DNA from: Pseudonocardia sp. ICBG1293
Lineage (GTDB): Bacteria > Actinomycetota > Actinomycetes > Mycobacteriales > Pseudonocardiaceae
Reading direction: 5' to 3'
Assembly (NCBI RefSeq): GCF_020131355.1
Contig: NZ_JAHLEL010000038.1
Span: 372,001-436,000 of the forward strand
DNA length: 64,000 nt
Shown here: piece after piece, positions 50,039 to 58,810 of the stretch
Layout: each line of letters starts with the position of its first letter
Numbering within the stretch: position 1 is the first letter of the stretch
Notes under the pieces: generated by a model
Seen by the model: only the letters and a program-made list of their open reading frames with translations
Told to the model about the DNA's origin: nothing
The model's database searches: none
Position numbers and translations under genes: made by a program

Positions 50039-51207
50039 TGAGCGTTTCCAAGGCACAGAACATCACCGGCCCGCTGATCAAGACCACGATCTTCGTGGTG
50101 GCCACCCTCCTGGTGCTGGCCGTGGTCAGTATCGAGATGGGAGCAGGTTCCGGCTTCGGCGACCAGCGTCGCTACTCCGGGGTGTTCACCGACACCTCGG
50201 GCCTCGTCGAGGGGGACTCGGTCCGGATCTCGGGTGTGGAGGTCGGGTCGGTCGAGGACGTCTCCGTCGTCGACAACACCCAGGGTCTGGTCACGTTCAC
50301 CGTCGAGTCCGCGCGGGACCTGCCCGCGGACACCCGGCTCGCGGTCCGCTACCTGAACCTGACGGGGGACCGCTACCTCGAGGTCGCCAAGGGACCGGCC
50401 GGTGGGCCGGCGTTGGCGGAGGACGACGTCGTCCCCGTCGCCCAGACCCGACCGGCACTCGACCTCGACGTCCTGCTCGCGGGTTTCTCCCCGCTGTTCG
50501 AGGGACTGGCCCCGGACCAGATCAACCAGCTCAGCTCGGATCTGATCTCGGTGTTCCAGGGGCAGGGCGGCACCATCGAGTCGCTGCTCGCTCGTGTCGG
50601 CTCGCTGACCAACACCCTGGCCGACAAGGACGCGGTCATCGGCTCGGTGGTCGACAACCTCAACACCGTTCTCGGGACCCTCGACAGGCGGGCGCCCGAG
50701 CTGGAGTCGACCATCACGGAGCTCCAGCAGCTCACCAGCGGGCTGGCGGGCGATCGTCAGCGCATCGGCGAGTCCCTCGAGGGGGCCAACCGGCTGACCA
50801 GCAGCGTCGACCAGCTGCTGGGCAAGGTCCGCGGTCCGCTGAAGAACACCGTCGACCAGCTCGACCGCGTCGCCACCCAGGCCAAGGCGGGTGAGGCGGC
50901 GATCGACGAGAACCTCGCACTTCTGCCCGGAGCGTACCTGCGGGTCAGCCGCCTGGGCTCGCGGGGCGCGACCTACAACCTGTTCATCTGCTCGGTGCGG
51001 ACCAAGACGACGGGCCCCGCCGGTGATCCGGTGTACTCGCCCTGGGGCGGTCCGGCCGACAACGTCGACCGCTGCAAGTTCGGCAACTCCCCGCTGGAGA
51101 CGCCCGAGCAGCGGGAGGCGGACCCGATCCCGCAGGAGGACGCGGACGAGCAGGGCCAGGTCCCTGACGACCTCCTCCGCACCGACGGTACGGAGGGTGG
51201 GCGATGA
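50038..51207 (+). CDS. mceB: MceB-type MCE-domain protein
   Basis: This 389-residue protein has an N-terminal membrane segment ('TTIFVVATLLVLAVVSIEM'), a MCE domain ('YSGVFTDTSGLVEGDSVRISGVEVGSVEDV') and a long helical part ('ELESTITELQQLTSGLAGDRQRIGESL') that would form the tube. The ATG at 50038 overlaps the mceA stop; the adjacent GTG at 50035 is less likely. It is the second of the six MCE proteins. Confidence 0.9.
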   Translation: MSVSKAQNITGPLIKTTIFVVATLLVLAVVSIEMGAGSGFGDQRRYSGVFTDTSGLVEGDSVRISGVEVGSVEDVSVVDNTQGLVTFTVESARDLPADTRLAVRYLNLTGDRYLEVAKGPAGGPALAEDDVVPVAQTRPALDLDVLLAGFSPLFEGLAPDQINQLSSDLISVFQGQGGTIESLLARVGSLTNTLADKDAVIGSVVDNLNTVLGTLDRRAPELESTITELQQLTSGLAGDRQRIGESLEGANRLTSSVDQLLGKVRGPLKNTVDQLDRVATQAKAGEAAIDENLALLPGAYLRVSRLGSRGATYNLFICSVRTKTTGPAGDPVYSPWGGPADNVDRCKFGNSPLETPEQREADPIPQEDADEQGQVPDDLLRTDGTEGGR

Positions 51208-52268
51208 AGCTCCGGTTCCGGGAGAAGAACCCCGTCACGATCGCCATCGCCGGCCTCGCGATCCTCGCGGTGCTGCTGGTCGCGTCGTTCCAGCTCGCAG
51301 AGCTGCCGGTCTTCGCCGGCAAGAAGTACGAGGCCCGGTTCACCGAGGCGGGCGGCCTGCAGGCGGGCAACACCGTCCGGGTCGCCGGGACCGAGGTGGG
51401 CCAGGTCCGGTCCGTTTCGCTCGAGGGTGCCGACGTCGTCGTCGCGTTCACGGCCAAGGACGTCGAGCTGGGCGACCTCACGTCGGCGACGATCGGGACC
51501 CAGACCCTGCTCGGGGAACGCAACCTCGAGCTGCGCCCGGACGGTCGTGCCCCGATGCAGAGCGGCGACACGATCCCGCTCGAACGCACGAAGGCGCCGT
51601 ACAGCATCACCCAGGGCATCGAGGACCTCACCCGACGGACCGGTGAGATCGACATGCAGCAGGTCAGCACGGCGCTGGACACCTTCACCGACGCGTTCCG
51701 GAACACCCCGGACGACATCGGGCCGGCCTTCGAGGGGATCACCCGGCTGTCGCGCACGATCGCGAGCCGCGACGCCGCGATCCAGGACCTGCTCGCGCGG
51801 GCCGAGAGTGTCACCGGCGTCCTGAACCGCCAGACCGCGAAGCTGACCGCCCTGCTCACCGACGGCAACAAGCTGCTCGGCGAGCTGGAGGCTCGCCGGG
51901 AGGTCATCGGCCAGCTCCTGGTCACGACGCGCGCGGCCACCGACCAGATCGTCGGCCTGGTCGACGACCAGCGCGGCCGGCTCGCGCCCGCCCTGACCGA
52001 GCTCAACGGCGTGCTGGAGATCCTCGAACGCAACGAGGGCAACATCGTCTCCTCGATCGAACGCGTCTCGAGCTTCATCACCGGGCTCGGCGAGGGTCTG
52101 GCCGGAGGCCCGTTCTTCGCCGGTCACGGCGATCTCGGCAACGTCGGACCGACTTTGTTCCCGGTCAACGACTTCGTCCCGAGCCTGGCCGTACCGGCCC
52201 CGTCGGCCGAGGGCCTCGCCCCCACACCGCCGTCGGTCGGCGGTCTCATCGGCGCCGGAGGAAACTGA
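51204..52268 (+). CDS. mceC: MceC-type MCE-domain protein
   Basis: This 354-residue protein has the N-terminal anchor 'NPVTIAIAGLAILAVLLVASF', the MCE domain 'YEARFTEAGGLQAGNTVRVAGTEVGQVRSVSL' and a helical tail. It is shorter than the other MCE proteins at its C-terminus. Its ATG overlaps the mceB stop (ATGA) and its own stop overlaps the mceD ATG, so the series is tightly coupled. Confidence 0.9.
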   Translation: MKLRFREKNPVTIAIAGLAILAVLLVASFQLAELPVFAGKKYEARFTEAGGLQAGNTVRVAGTEVGQVRSVSLEGADVVVAFTAKDVELGDLTSATIGTQTLLGERNLELRPDGRAPMQSGDTIPLERTKAPYSITQGIEDLTRRTGEIDMQQVSTALDTFTDAFRNTPDDIGPAFEGITRLSRTIASRDAAIQDLLARAESVTGVLNRQTAKLTALLTDGNKLLGELEARREVIGQLLVTTRAATDQIVGLVDDQRGRLAPALTELNGVLEILERNEGNIVSSIERVSSFITGLGEGLAGGPFFAGHGDLGNVGPTLFPVNDFVPSLAVPAPSAEGLAPTPPSVGGLIGAGGN

Positions 52269-53515
52269 TGCCCCGTCTCACTTCGGGACCGCTGCTGTCC
52301 CGGATCCTGATCGCCGGGCTGGTGGCCGCCGTGCTGGCCGCCGCCGCGATCATCCTGATCAACACCACGACCAAGACGGGCGTGGCCTACTTCGCGTCGG
52401 TCAAGAGCGTCTACCCGAACGACCGTGTGCGGATCCAGGGCGTCGCCGTCGGCAAGATCAAGTCGATCGAGCCGGCCGGGGACCAGGTGCGCATGGAGTT
52501 CACCTACGACGCCCGGTACGACCTGCCGGCGGAGGTGAACGCGGCGATCGTGTCGCCGACGCTGGTGGCCACCCGCTTCCTGCAGCTCGCACCCGCCTAC
52601 ACCGGCGGGCCGGTGCTGCCCGACGGCGGCGACATCCCCGTCGAGCGCACGGTCTCCCCGCTCGAGTTCGACGACCTCAAGCAGGAGCTGCAGAACCTGA
52701 GCCGGGCCCTGGGTCCGGAGCAGGCGAACCAGAGCGGATCGCTGTCCCGGTTCCTGGACATGGCGGCGGCCAATGCCGCGGGGGGCCAGGGCACCAGGTT
52801 CAACGAGCTGGTCCGGGAGGCCTCGGCAGCCGTGGAGACCCTGTCCGAGGGCCGCGGCGACCTGTTCGGCACCGTCCGCAACCTGCAGGCGTTCGTCACC
52901 GCGCTCAAGCAGGTCGACGGCCAGATCGTGGAGTTCAACCAGCGCCTCGACACCGTCTCCGGGGTGCTCACCGACAACGAGGACGAGCTGTCGGCCGCGC
53001 TGGACGGCATCTCGCGGGCCGCGGTGGCGGTCGACGAGTTCGTCGACGAGAACGGCCCGGTCCTCAACGAGTCGGTGACCGAGCTCGGGGACCTCACCCG
53101 GACCCTGTCCAACTCGCGCGACGAACTCGCGACGATCCTGCACGTCGGTCCCAGCACGCTGATGAACCTGTTCAACATCGTCTCGCCGAGGACGCGGGCG
53201 CTGTCGGGCAAGCTGGTCGTCGACAACCTGAACACTCCGGCGGACTTCGTCTGCTCGGCGTTCACGGCGGCGGCGCAGGACCCGGTCCAGGGCATCGACT
53301 ACTGCAAGAGCAACCTCGGCCCGCTGTTCAACCTGCTGCGGGTGCAGCAGCCGCCGATCGGTATCAACCCGATCAACCCCGGTCTCGGGGGGCCGACCGA
53401 CAACCAGCCCGGGCGCGACGCGCCGTACCGCCAGCCCCCGCCGGGCCCGGAGGCCCCGCCGGACGTCGACGCCCCGGGCCTGGGCGGTCTGCTGCTGCCC
53501 GAAGGAGGCAACTGA
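52268..53515 (+). CDS. mceD: MceD-type MCE-domain protein
   Basis: This 415-residue MCE protein has a membrane segment 'RILIAGLVAAVLAAAAIILI', a MCE domain 'YFASVKSVYPNDRVRIQGVAVGKIKSI', a helical region, and a Pro/Gly-rich C-terminus ('GLGGPTDNQPGRDAPYRQPPPGP'). One base of overlap joins it to mceC and to mceE (TGATG). Confidence 0.9.
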   Translation: MPRLTSGPLLSRILIAGLVAAVLAAAAIILINTTTKTGVAYFASVKSVYPNDRVRIQGVAVGKIKSIEPAGDQVRMEFTYDARYDLPAEVNAAIVSPTLVATRFLQLAPAYTGGPVLPDGGDIPVERTVSPLEFDDLKQELQNLSRALGPEQANQSGSLSRFLDMAAANAAGGQGTRFNELVREASAAVETLSEGRGDLFGTVRNLQAFVTALKQVDGQIVEFNQRLDTVSGVLTDNEDELSAALDGISRAAVAVDEFVDENGPVLNESVTELGDLTRTLSNSRDELATILHVGPSTLMNLFNIVSPRTRALSGKLVVDNLNTPADFVCSAFTAAAQDPVQGIDYCKSNLGPLFNLLRVQQPPIGINPINPGLGGPTDNQPGRDAPYRQPPPGPEAPPDVDAPGLGGLLLPEGGN

Positions 53516-54831
53516 TGGGCACGACACGGCGCGGTGCGGTGGTCGCGATGATCGCCGCGTGCGCGGTCTCCCTCACCGCGTGCGACTACAGCGGCCTGAA
53601 CGACTTCACGCTGCCCGGGGTTCCCGGCGTCGGCGCCGGTGCCTACACCGTGCAGATCGAGCTGAAGAACGTCGCCGACCTGGTGCCGAACAACCCGGTC
53701 CGGGTCGGCGACCAGCCGGTCGGCAACATCACCGACGTCCGGCTCGACGACTGGACGGCCGTCGTCACGGTCTCCCTCGACCCGGACGTCGAGCTGCCCG
53801 CCAACTCCCGGGCGCGGATCGGCCAGACCTCGCTCCTCGGTGCCAAGTACGTGGAGCTGTCGCCGCCGACCGACCAGGCCCCGACGGGTCGGCTCGAGGA
53901 CGGGGCGCGGATCGGTCTCGAGCAGTCGGGCAAGTATCCCGAGACCGAGGAGGTCCTCGCCTCGGTGGCCACCCTGCTGAACGGGGGAAACCTGCAGAAC
54001 CTCAAGTCGATCACCGGGGAGCTCAACAAGGCCCTGGGGGGACGCACCGAGGACTTCCGCACCCTGCTGACCGAGCTCGAGACGTTCAGCCGCGGACTCG
54101 ACGACCAGAAGGCCGACATCACCCGGGCCCTCGACGGGATCGACCGGCTCGCCGCCCGGTTCGCAGAACAGGACCAGGTCATCGACGGCGCGCTGGAGTC
54201 GATCCCGCCGGCCCTGACCGTGCTGAACCGGGAGCGGGAGAACCTGACGGACACGCTGGTGGCGCTGGGCAGGTTCGGCGACGCGACCGACGCGGTCGTC
54301 GCCGAGAGCTCGGACAACCTGGCCCGGAACCTCGACAACCTGACGCCCGCCCTGAAGGGACTGGCGGACGCGAACAACTCGCTGACCGACTCGCTGGGGC
54401 TGCTCGGGACCATCATCTTCCCGCTGCGCAACTTCGGGGAGACGTTCCAGGGCGACTACATCAACTTCTGGCTGACGCTGGACCTGACGCTGGGCACGCT
54501 GGACCAGAACTTCCTCACCGGAACCCCGATGGAAGGCCAGCTGAACCGGTTGCAGGACATCATGAAGGCCGGCGGCAACGCGCTCGACGCGGCCGACCCG
54601 CTCACGGCGCCCGTCCTCCCGCAGGAGCCCGGAGCGCCCATCGGCGAGCCGGGACTGGACCTGCTCGACGGCGCGGTGCCGAACGACCCGCCGCCCGGAC
54701 CGCCGTCGGGGACCCTGGAACCCCCGGCGCCCCCGGAGCAGAGCGAGTTCGAGCGTCGCCAGCAGGAACAGCAACCGGCCGAGCAGCCCTCGGACGGCGG
54801 CCTGCTCGGCGGTCTGACGGGAGGCAACTGA
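53515..54831 (+). CDS. mceE: MceE-type lipoprotein with MCE domain
   Basis: This 438-residue protein begins with a lipoprotein signal: after 'RRGAVVAMIAACAVSLTAC' the lipobox LTAC gives Cys23 as the lipidated residue. Mce complexes have one such lipoprotein, usually MceE (LprK-like). A MCE domain follows ('YTVQIELKNVADLVPNNPVRVGDQPVGNITDV'), then a helical part and an acidic, Pro-rich tail. It overlaps mceD and is one base from mceF. Confidence 0.9.
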   Translation: MGTTRRGAVVAMIAACAVSLTACDYSGLNDFTLPGVPGVGAGAYTVQIELKNVADLVPNNPVRVGDQPVGNITDVRLDDWTAVVTVSLDPDVELPANSRARIGQTSLLGAKYVELSPPTDQAPTGRLEDGARIGLEQSGKYPETEEVLASVATLLNGGNLQNLKSITGELNKALGGRTEDFRTLLTELETFSRGLDDQKADITRALDGIDRLAARFAEQDQVIDGALESIPPALTVLNRERENLTDTLVALGRFGDATDAVVAESSDNLARNLDNLTPALKGLADANNSLTDSLGLLGTIIFPLRNFGETFQGDYINFWLTLDLTLGTLDQNFLTGTPMEGQLNRLQDIMKAGGNALDAADPLTAPVLPQEPGAPIGEPGLDLLDGAVPNDPPPGPPSGTLEPPAPPEQSEFERRQQEQQPAEQPSDGGLLGGLTGGN

Positions 54832-54832
54832 G

Positions 54833-56173
54833 GTGATCACCCGCTACGTGAAGGTGCAGCTGGCGATCTTCACCGTGCTCACGGTGGTCGCGACGCTGCT
54901 GATCGTCTTCCACTACGTCCGGGTACCACAGGTGCTCGGCATCGGCCGCATCGCCGTGACGGCGACGCTGCCGACGGCCGGGGGCCTCTACCCCAACGCC
55001 AACGTCACCTACCGCGGCGCGACGGTCGGCACGGTCACCGACGTCGACCTGGACCCCGAGGGCGTCCGCATCCGGATGACGATCGACGAGAACCACGTGC
55101 CACCGGCGGGCAGCCGGGCCGAGGTGCACAGCGTGTCGGCCATCGGCGAGCAGTACGTCGACTTCGTCCCCCAGGACCCCGCCGCCCCGCCGCTGGCCGA
55201 CGGTGCGCACGTCCCGCTCGAGCTGACCTCGGTCCCGGTCCCGACCGCCGACGTCCTGCAGGGCACGGACAACCTGCTCACCTCGGTCGACCAGCAGAAC
55301 TTCACCACCGTCCTGAACGAGTTCGCCGACGCGTTCCGGGGCATCGGCCCGGACCTGGGCCGGCTGGTCGACAACACCGGACTGCTGGTCGAGGAGGCGG
55401 ATCGGAACTACGACCCGACCGAGAAGCTGATCAACGACTTCGAGGGCTTCGCCGACCCGCAGCTGGCCACCAGCGACTCGATCAGGAGCTGGGCGGCGAA
55501 CCTGAACTCCTTCACCGGGCAGCTGCGCGAGAGCGACCCCGCACTGCGGTCGGTCCTGACGGACGGCTCCCGTGCCGCGCAGCAGGCCGAGGGACTGCTC
55601 AGCGACCTGAGCCGTAACACCCCGACGTTGCTGAGCACGACCGAGGTCCTGACCCGGCTGGCCGAGGCCTACAACGCCCCGCTCGAGCAGATCCTGGTCG
55701 TGTACCCGATGTTCACGGCCGGATCGCTGATCGTCGCGCCGGAGGCGGAGCCCGGCATCTTCCGGTTCAACCTCGGAACGAACGTGAACCAGCCCAACTG
55801 CGTCGAGGGGTGGATCCCCGCAGGCCAGCCGGGTGGACCGCGCAACGCGATGGAGGTCGGCGACGAGCCGCTCCCGGAGAACAGCTACTGCAAGCTGCCC
55901 CAGGACGACCCGACGCTGGCGCGCAGCGCGCGCAACCTGCCGTGCTTCGAGCCCGGGTCGCCTCCCGGACGCCGCGCGGCGACGATCTTCCAGTGCCGTG
56001 GTGACGGCTACAGCCCGTCGGCCGCGGGCCGGCTGACGCTGCGCCCGGACACCCCGGTGGACGGCGAGCCGGCCTTCGAGCCCCTCGGTGCGATCGGTGC
56101 GGTGAGCAGCCCCGCGCCCCCACCCGAGGCCATGACGCTGGGCGGTCTGATGTCCGTCCCGGGGGAGGCCTGA
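54833..56173 (+). CDS. mceF: MceF-type MCE-domain protein
   Basis: This 446-residue protein has a membrane segment 'LAIFTVLTVVATLLIVFHYV', a MCE domain 'VTATLPTAGGLYPNANVTYRGATVGTVTDVDL' and a helical portion. The C-terminal 130 or so residues contain several cysteines ('NQPNCVEGW', 'NSYCKLP', 'NLPCFEPG', 'IFQCRG'), which may form extracytoplasmic disulfides. GTG is the start, preceded by GGAGGCAAC. It completes the mceA-F set; the two Mce-associated genes follow after a 205-bp gap. Confidence 0.9.
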   Translation: MITRYVKVQLAIFTVLTVVATLLIVFHYVRVPQVLGIGRIAVTATLPTAGGLYPNANVTYRGATVGTVTDVDLDPEGVRIRMTIDENHVPPAGSRAEVHSVSAIGEQYVDFVPQDPAAPPLADGAHVPLELTSVPVPTADVLQGTDNLLTSVDQQNFTTVLNEFADAFRGIGPDLGRLVDNTGLLVEEADRNYDPTEKLINDFEGFADPQLATSDSIRSWAANLNSFTGQLRESDPALRSVLTDGSRAAQQAEGLLSDLSRNTPTLLSTTEVLTRLAEAYNAPLEQILVVYPMFTAGSLIVAPEAEPGIFRFNLGTNVNQPNCVEGWIPAGQPGGPRNAMEVGDEPLPENSYCKLPQDDPTLARSARNLPCFEPGSPPGRRAATIFQCRGDGYSPSAAGRLTLRPDTPVDGEPAFEPLGAIGAVSSPAPPPEAMTLGGLMSVPGEA

Positions 56174-56378
56174 CCTGCTCCTGCAGAGCTCGCGAGACCC
56201 CCTGACGATACAGAACGACGATTGTGTCAGTATCGGTTGGCCGTGACGGACACAACAGTCGCAGCCGTCAGGTTCGCGCCCCGGACCCCCGCCGGGGCGC
56301 TGGAACACGGTGCCGGTCCCCGCGTCCCGCTCATCCCCGGAGCGGGACGGCCCGGCACCGCCGAACCGAGGAGTTGAC

Positions 56379-57122
56379 GTGGTGAGAACCTCCCAGAGCG
56401 GTCGGAGCGCGGGCTCGCCGCCGACCGGGGACGGGTCGGCCGCCGACCCGTCCCCGGACGATGTGACCCCCGAGGGTCCGGCGACCGACGCCCGTGGCGA
56501 GCGGGCGCGGGAGGGGACGGCCGGCGCCGGTGCGGCGGATCCCCTCCCTGCCACCGCACCCGTCCGCGGTGTCGACGAGCCCGGTCCGACCGGAGGCGAC
56601 GCCCCCGCGGACGTCCCCCCGGGCGCCGACGGCGACGGGCCGGCGCCGAGCCCAGCTGTCCGGCGCGGTGTGCTCGCCTCGTTCGTCCTCGCGCTCGTCG
56701 CGGCCGTGGTGAGCGGGATCGTGTGGAACACGGGCCGCGCGGCCGAGTCCGATCGGGCCGCGGCGCTCGAGGCGGCCCAGGACGCTGCGGTGATGCTGAC
56801 GTCGATCAACCACGAGACCGCCGAGCAGGACGTGCGACGGGTCGTGGAGGACTCCACCGGGGACTTCGGCGGGCTGTTCGCGCAGAACCTGGACTCCTAC
56901 ATCGCCCTCGTGAAGGAGTCGAAGGTGTCCACCCAGGGCGAGGTGACCGGGGCCGGCATCGACTCCATCGACGCCTCGACCGCGCGGGCGATCCTGGCGG
57001 TGAAGGCGAACGTGTCCAATCAGAGCGTGCCGAACGGCGAGCCGCGGTTCTACCGGATGGTCACCGAGCTGGAGAAGAAGGACGGCGAATGGCTCGTGTC
57101 GCGAGTGGAGTTCGTGCCGTGA
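56379..57122 (+). CDS. Mce-associated membrane protein (Mas-type)
   Basis: This 247-residue protein has an acidic, Pro-rich cytoplasmic N-terminus of about 85 residues, one membrane segment ('GVLASFVLALVAAVVSGIVW') and an extracytoplasmic NTF2-like domain ('LEAAQDAAVMLTSINHETAEQDVRRVVEDSTGDF...'). That is the usual layout of proteins encoded after mce operons in mycobacteria. The GTG at 56379 follows GAGGAG; the next GTG codon is an alternative. A 205-bp gap before it has inverted repeats (CGATAC at 56206 with GTATCG at 56230, and TTGTGTC with GACACAA) that could act as promoter or regulatory sites. Confidence 0.82.
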   Translation: MVRTSQSGRSAGSPPTGDGSAADPSPDDVTPEGPATDARGERAREGTAGAGAADPLPATAPVRGVDEPGPTGGDAPADVPPGADGDGPAPSPAVRRGVLASFVLALVAAVVSGIVWNTGRAAESDRAAALEAAQDAAVMLTSINHETAEQDVRRVVEDSTGDFGGLFAQNLDSYIALVKESKVSTQGEVTGAGIDSIDASTARAILAVKANVSNQSVPNGEPRFYRMVTELEKKDGEWLVSRVEFVP

Positions 57123-57703
57123 GGGGTCCGAGGGCACTGCTTCGTCCCGTGGGCCGCGGTCTGAGGTGGCTCGGCCTGCTGCCGGTCCGGGCGTACCGGT
57201 CGGTCGTCGGCTGGTACCGCGACCGCCCCCGGCAGGCGACACGGGTGCTCGGGGCCGGTGCCGTGGTGCTGGCGGCGCTGGCGGTGCTGTTCACCGTGCT
57301 GCAGGTGCAGAACATGCGGACGGACTCGGCCCGGAACGAGGCGCGAGCGGTGGCCGAGGAGGTCGTGCCGCGGCTGCTGTCCTACGACCACCGCAGTATC
57401 GCCGACGAGCTCGACGAGCGGACCGAGCAGGTCGGCGGCAGGTTCCGCGAGGACTACACCAGCCTGGTCCGGGACATCGTCATCCCGGCGTCGAACCGCG
57501 ACCAGCTGGTCACCCAGACCTCCGCGGCCGCGGTCGGCACGACCGAGGTGTCGTCGCCGGGGCAGGTCCAGCTCATGATGTTCCTGAACCAGACCTCCAC
57601 GCGGGCGGGGCAGGACCAGCCGACGCTGTCGGGATCGCGCGTGCGGGTCACGATGGAGCAGGACGGCGACCGCTGGCTGGTGTCGGCGCTCGACCCGGTG
57701 TGA
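57119..57703 (+). CDS. Mce-associated membrane protein (Mas-type)
   Basis: This 194-residue protein has a basic N-terminus, one membrane segment ('RVLGAGAVVLAALAVLFTVLQ') and an NTF2-like outer domain ending 'VRVTMEQDGDRWLVSALDPV'. Its GTG overlaps the stop of the preceding Mas-type gene. Such proteins are thought to stabilise Mce complexes. The gene is followed by a strong hairpin and converges with the SDR gene at 57757. Confidence 0.82.
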   Translation: MRGPRALLRPVGRGLRWLGLLPVRAYRSVVGWYRDRPRQATRVLGAGAVVLAALAVLFTVLQVQNMRTDSARNEARAVAEEVVPRLLSYDHRSIADELDERTEQVGGRFREDYTSLVRDIVIPASNRDQLVTQTSAAAVGTTEVSSPGQVQLMMFLNQTSTRAGQDQPTLSGSRVRVTMEQDGDRWLVSALDPV

Positions 57704-57709
57704 CGGGCC

Positions 57710-57736
57710 GCGCCGGGAGGCCCGGCCTCCCGGCGC
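57710..57736. terminator. bidirectional terminator hairpin after Mce-associated genes
   Basis: GCGCCGGGAGG (57710-57720) and CCTCCCGGCGC (57726-57736) form a perfect 11-bp stem around five bases. It sits 7 bp after the stop and 20 bp before the convergent SDR stop. Confidence 0.6.
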
Positions 57737-57756
57737 GCGGTCGATCCGGTGTCTGC

Positions 57757-58563
57757 TCAGTGCCCGCTCATTCCGCCGTCGACGGCGAGCGTCGCCCCGG
57801 TGACGTAGCCGGAGGCGGGTGCGGCGAGGAACAGCATCGCGGCGTCGAGCTCACGCTGGGTGCCGAGTCGCTGCAGCGGCGCGCCGGCGAGGAAGCGGCC
57901 GAGGGTCTCCTCCGGCATCTCCTCGGTCATCTCGGTGTTGACGAACCCGGGGGCGAGCGCGTTGACCCGGATCCCGCGGCGGCCCGACCACTGCTGGGCG
58001 AGGTCACGGGTCAGGCCGAGGAGGCCGGCCTTGCTCGCCGAGTAGGCGGCCTGCGGAAGCGCCGACGCGACGAGGCCCAGCACGCTCGCGACGTTCACGA
58101 TCGCCGAGCCGGGCTCCATCCGCCGGGCGCAGGCCTGCGCCATCCAGTACGCCCCGGACAGGTTGACGTCGAGCACGCCCCGGAAGTCGCCGGGCTCCTC
58201 CCTCAGTGCCGGAACCACGCTGCTGATGCCGGCGTTGTTCACGAGTGCGTCGACCCGGCCGAAGCGTTCGAGTGCGGCCCCCGCGACCCGGTCGCAGTCG
58301 TCGGGGTCGGCGACGTCGGCCGTGACGGCGTGCCACCGACGGTCGTGCCGCGCCACCGCGGCGCCGGTCTCGGCGAGGCGGTCGGCCCTGCGGGCGGCCA
58401 GGACGACGTCCGCCCCCGCCTCGGCGAGCGCGACCGCGAACCCGGCCCCGAGTCCGGAGCTCGCCCCGGTGACGACGGCGACCTTCCCGTCGAGCCGGAA
58501 GAGGTCGAGCAGGGGGGTCTGCGGGGCGGGCCGCTCCCCGGGCGCGGCATCATCGGCGATCAT
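57757..58563 (-). CDS. short-chain dehydrogenase/reductase (FabG-like)
   Basis: This 268-residue classical SDR has the cofactor motif 'VVTGASSGLGAGFA', the NNAG motif 'LVNNAGISS', the Ser in 'IVNVASVLG' and the YSASK pair in 'AAYSASKAGLLG'. The end 'ATLAVDGGMSGH' is typical. It would interconvert a hydroxyacyl and ketoacyl compound or another alcohol and ketone. The ATG at 58563 has no clear Shine-Dalgarno site. It is divergent from the alcohol dehydrogenase gene across 247 bp. Confidence 0.88.
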   Translation of the reverse strand: MIADDAAPGERPAPQTPLLDLFRLDGKVAVVTGASSGLGAGFAVALAEAGADVVLAARRADRLAETGAAVARHDRRWHAVTADVADPDDCDRVAGAALERFGRVDALVNNAGISSVVPALREEPGDFRGVLDVNLSGAYWMAQACARRMEPGSAIVNVASVLGLVASALPQAAYSASKAGLLGLTRDLAQQWSGRRGIRVNALAPGFVNTEMTEEMPEETLGRFLAGAPLQRLGTQRELDAAMLFLAAPASGYVTGATLAVDGGMSGH

Positions 58564-58564
58564 G

Positions 58565-58579
58565 TGACGGATGATGTCA
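58565..58579 (+). promoter_or_regulatory. operator-like TGACGGATGATGTCA
   Basis: TGAC and GTCA are inverted around 7 bases, and GACGGAT-N2-TGTC is shared with sites at 12308 and 33125. The site lies directly ahead of the SDR ATG and also belongs to the divergent alcohol dehydrogenase control region. Confidence 0.4.
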
Positions 58580-58681
58580 TATGTATCTATCAGTGCGGCT
58601 CGGGTGCGCTCCTACCTGGTGCAATGCATCTTGAGTTGTCCGTTACGAGACAAAAACACGAAGACGTATTGACGGCCCTAC

Positions 58682-58694
58682 CTACCAACTTTAG
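58682..58694. promoter_or_regulatory. 13-bp operator-like site CTACCAACTTTAG
   Basis: Member of the CTA...CTTTAG family, 117 bp before the alcohol dehydrogenase ATG. The gap also has TTGTC-N8-GACAA at about 58634-58651, another inverted repeat. Confidence 0.4.
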
Positions 58695-58810
58695 GCTGGC
58701 CACGCTCTGGAGGGTCCCGATCTTCCCCGGCCCCCTCGCCGAGGCCGTCGAGGGAGACGGTCGCTCCGCTCCGAGCGGCATACCGCACATTCCCCGAGAG
58801 GAACAAGACG

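Noticed and set aside
58631-58651. TTGTC-N8-GACAA as a separate major operator
   Set aside because: Arms of only five bases with a long spacer are weak. I note it within the alcohol dehydrogenase control region but do not call it a separate feature.
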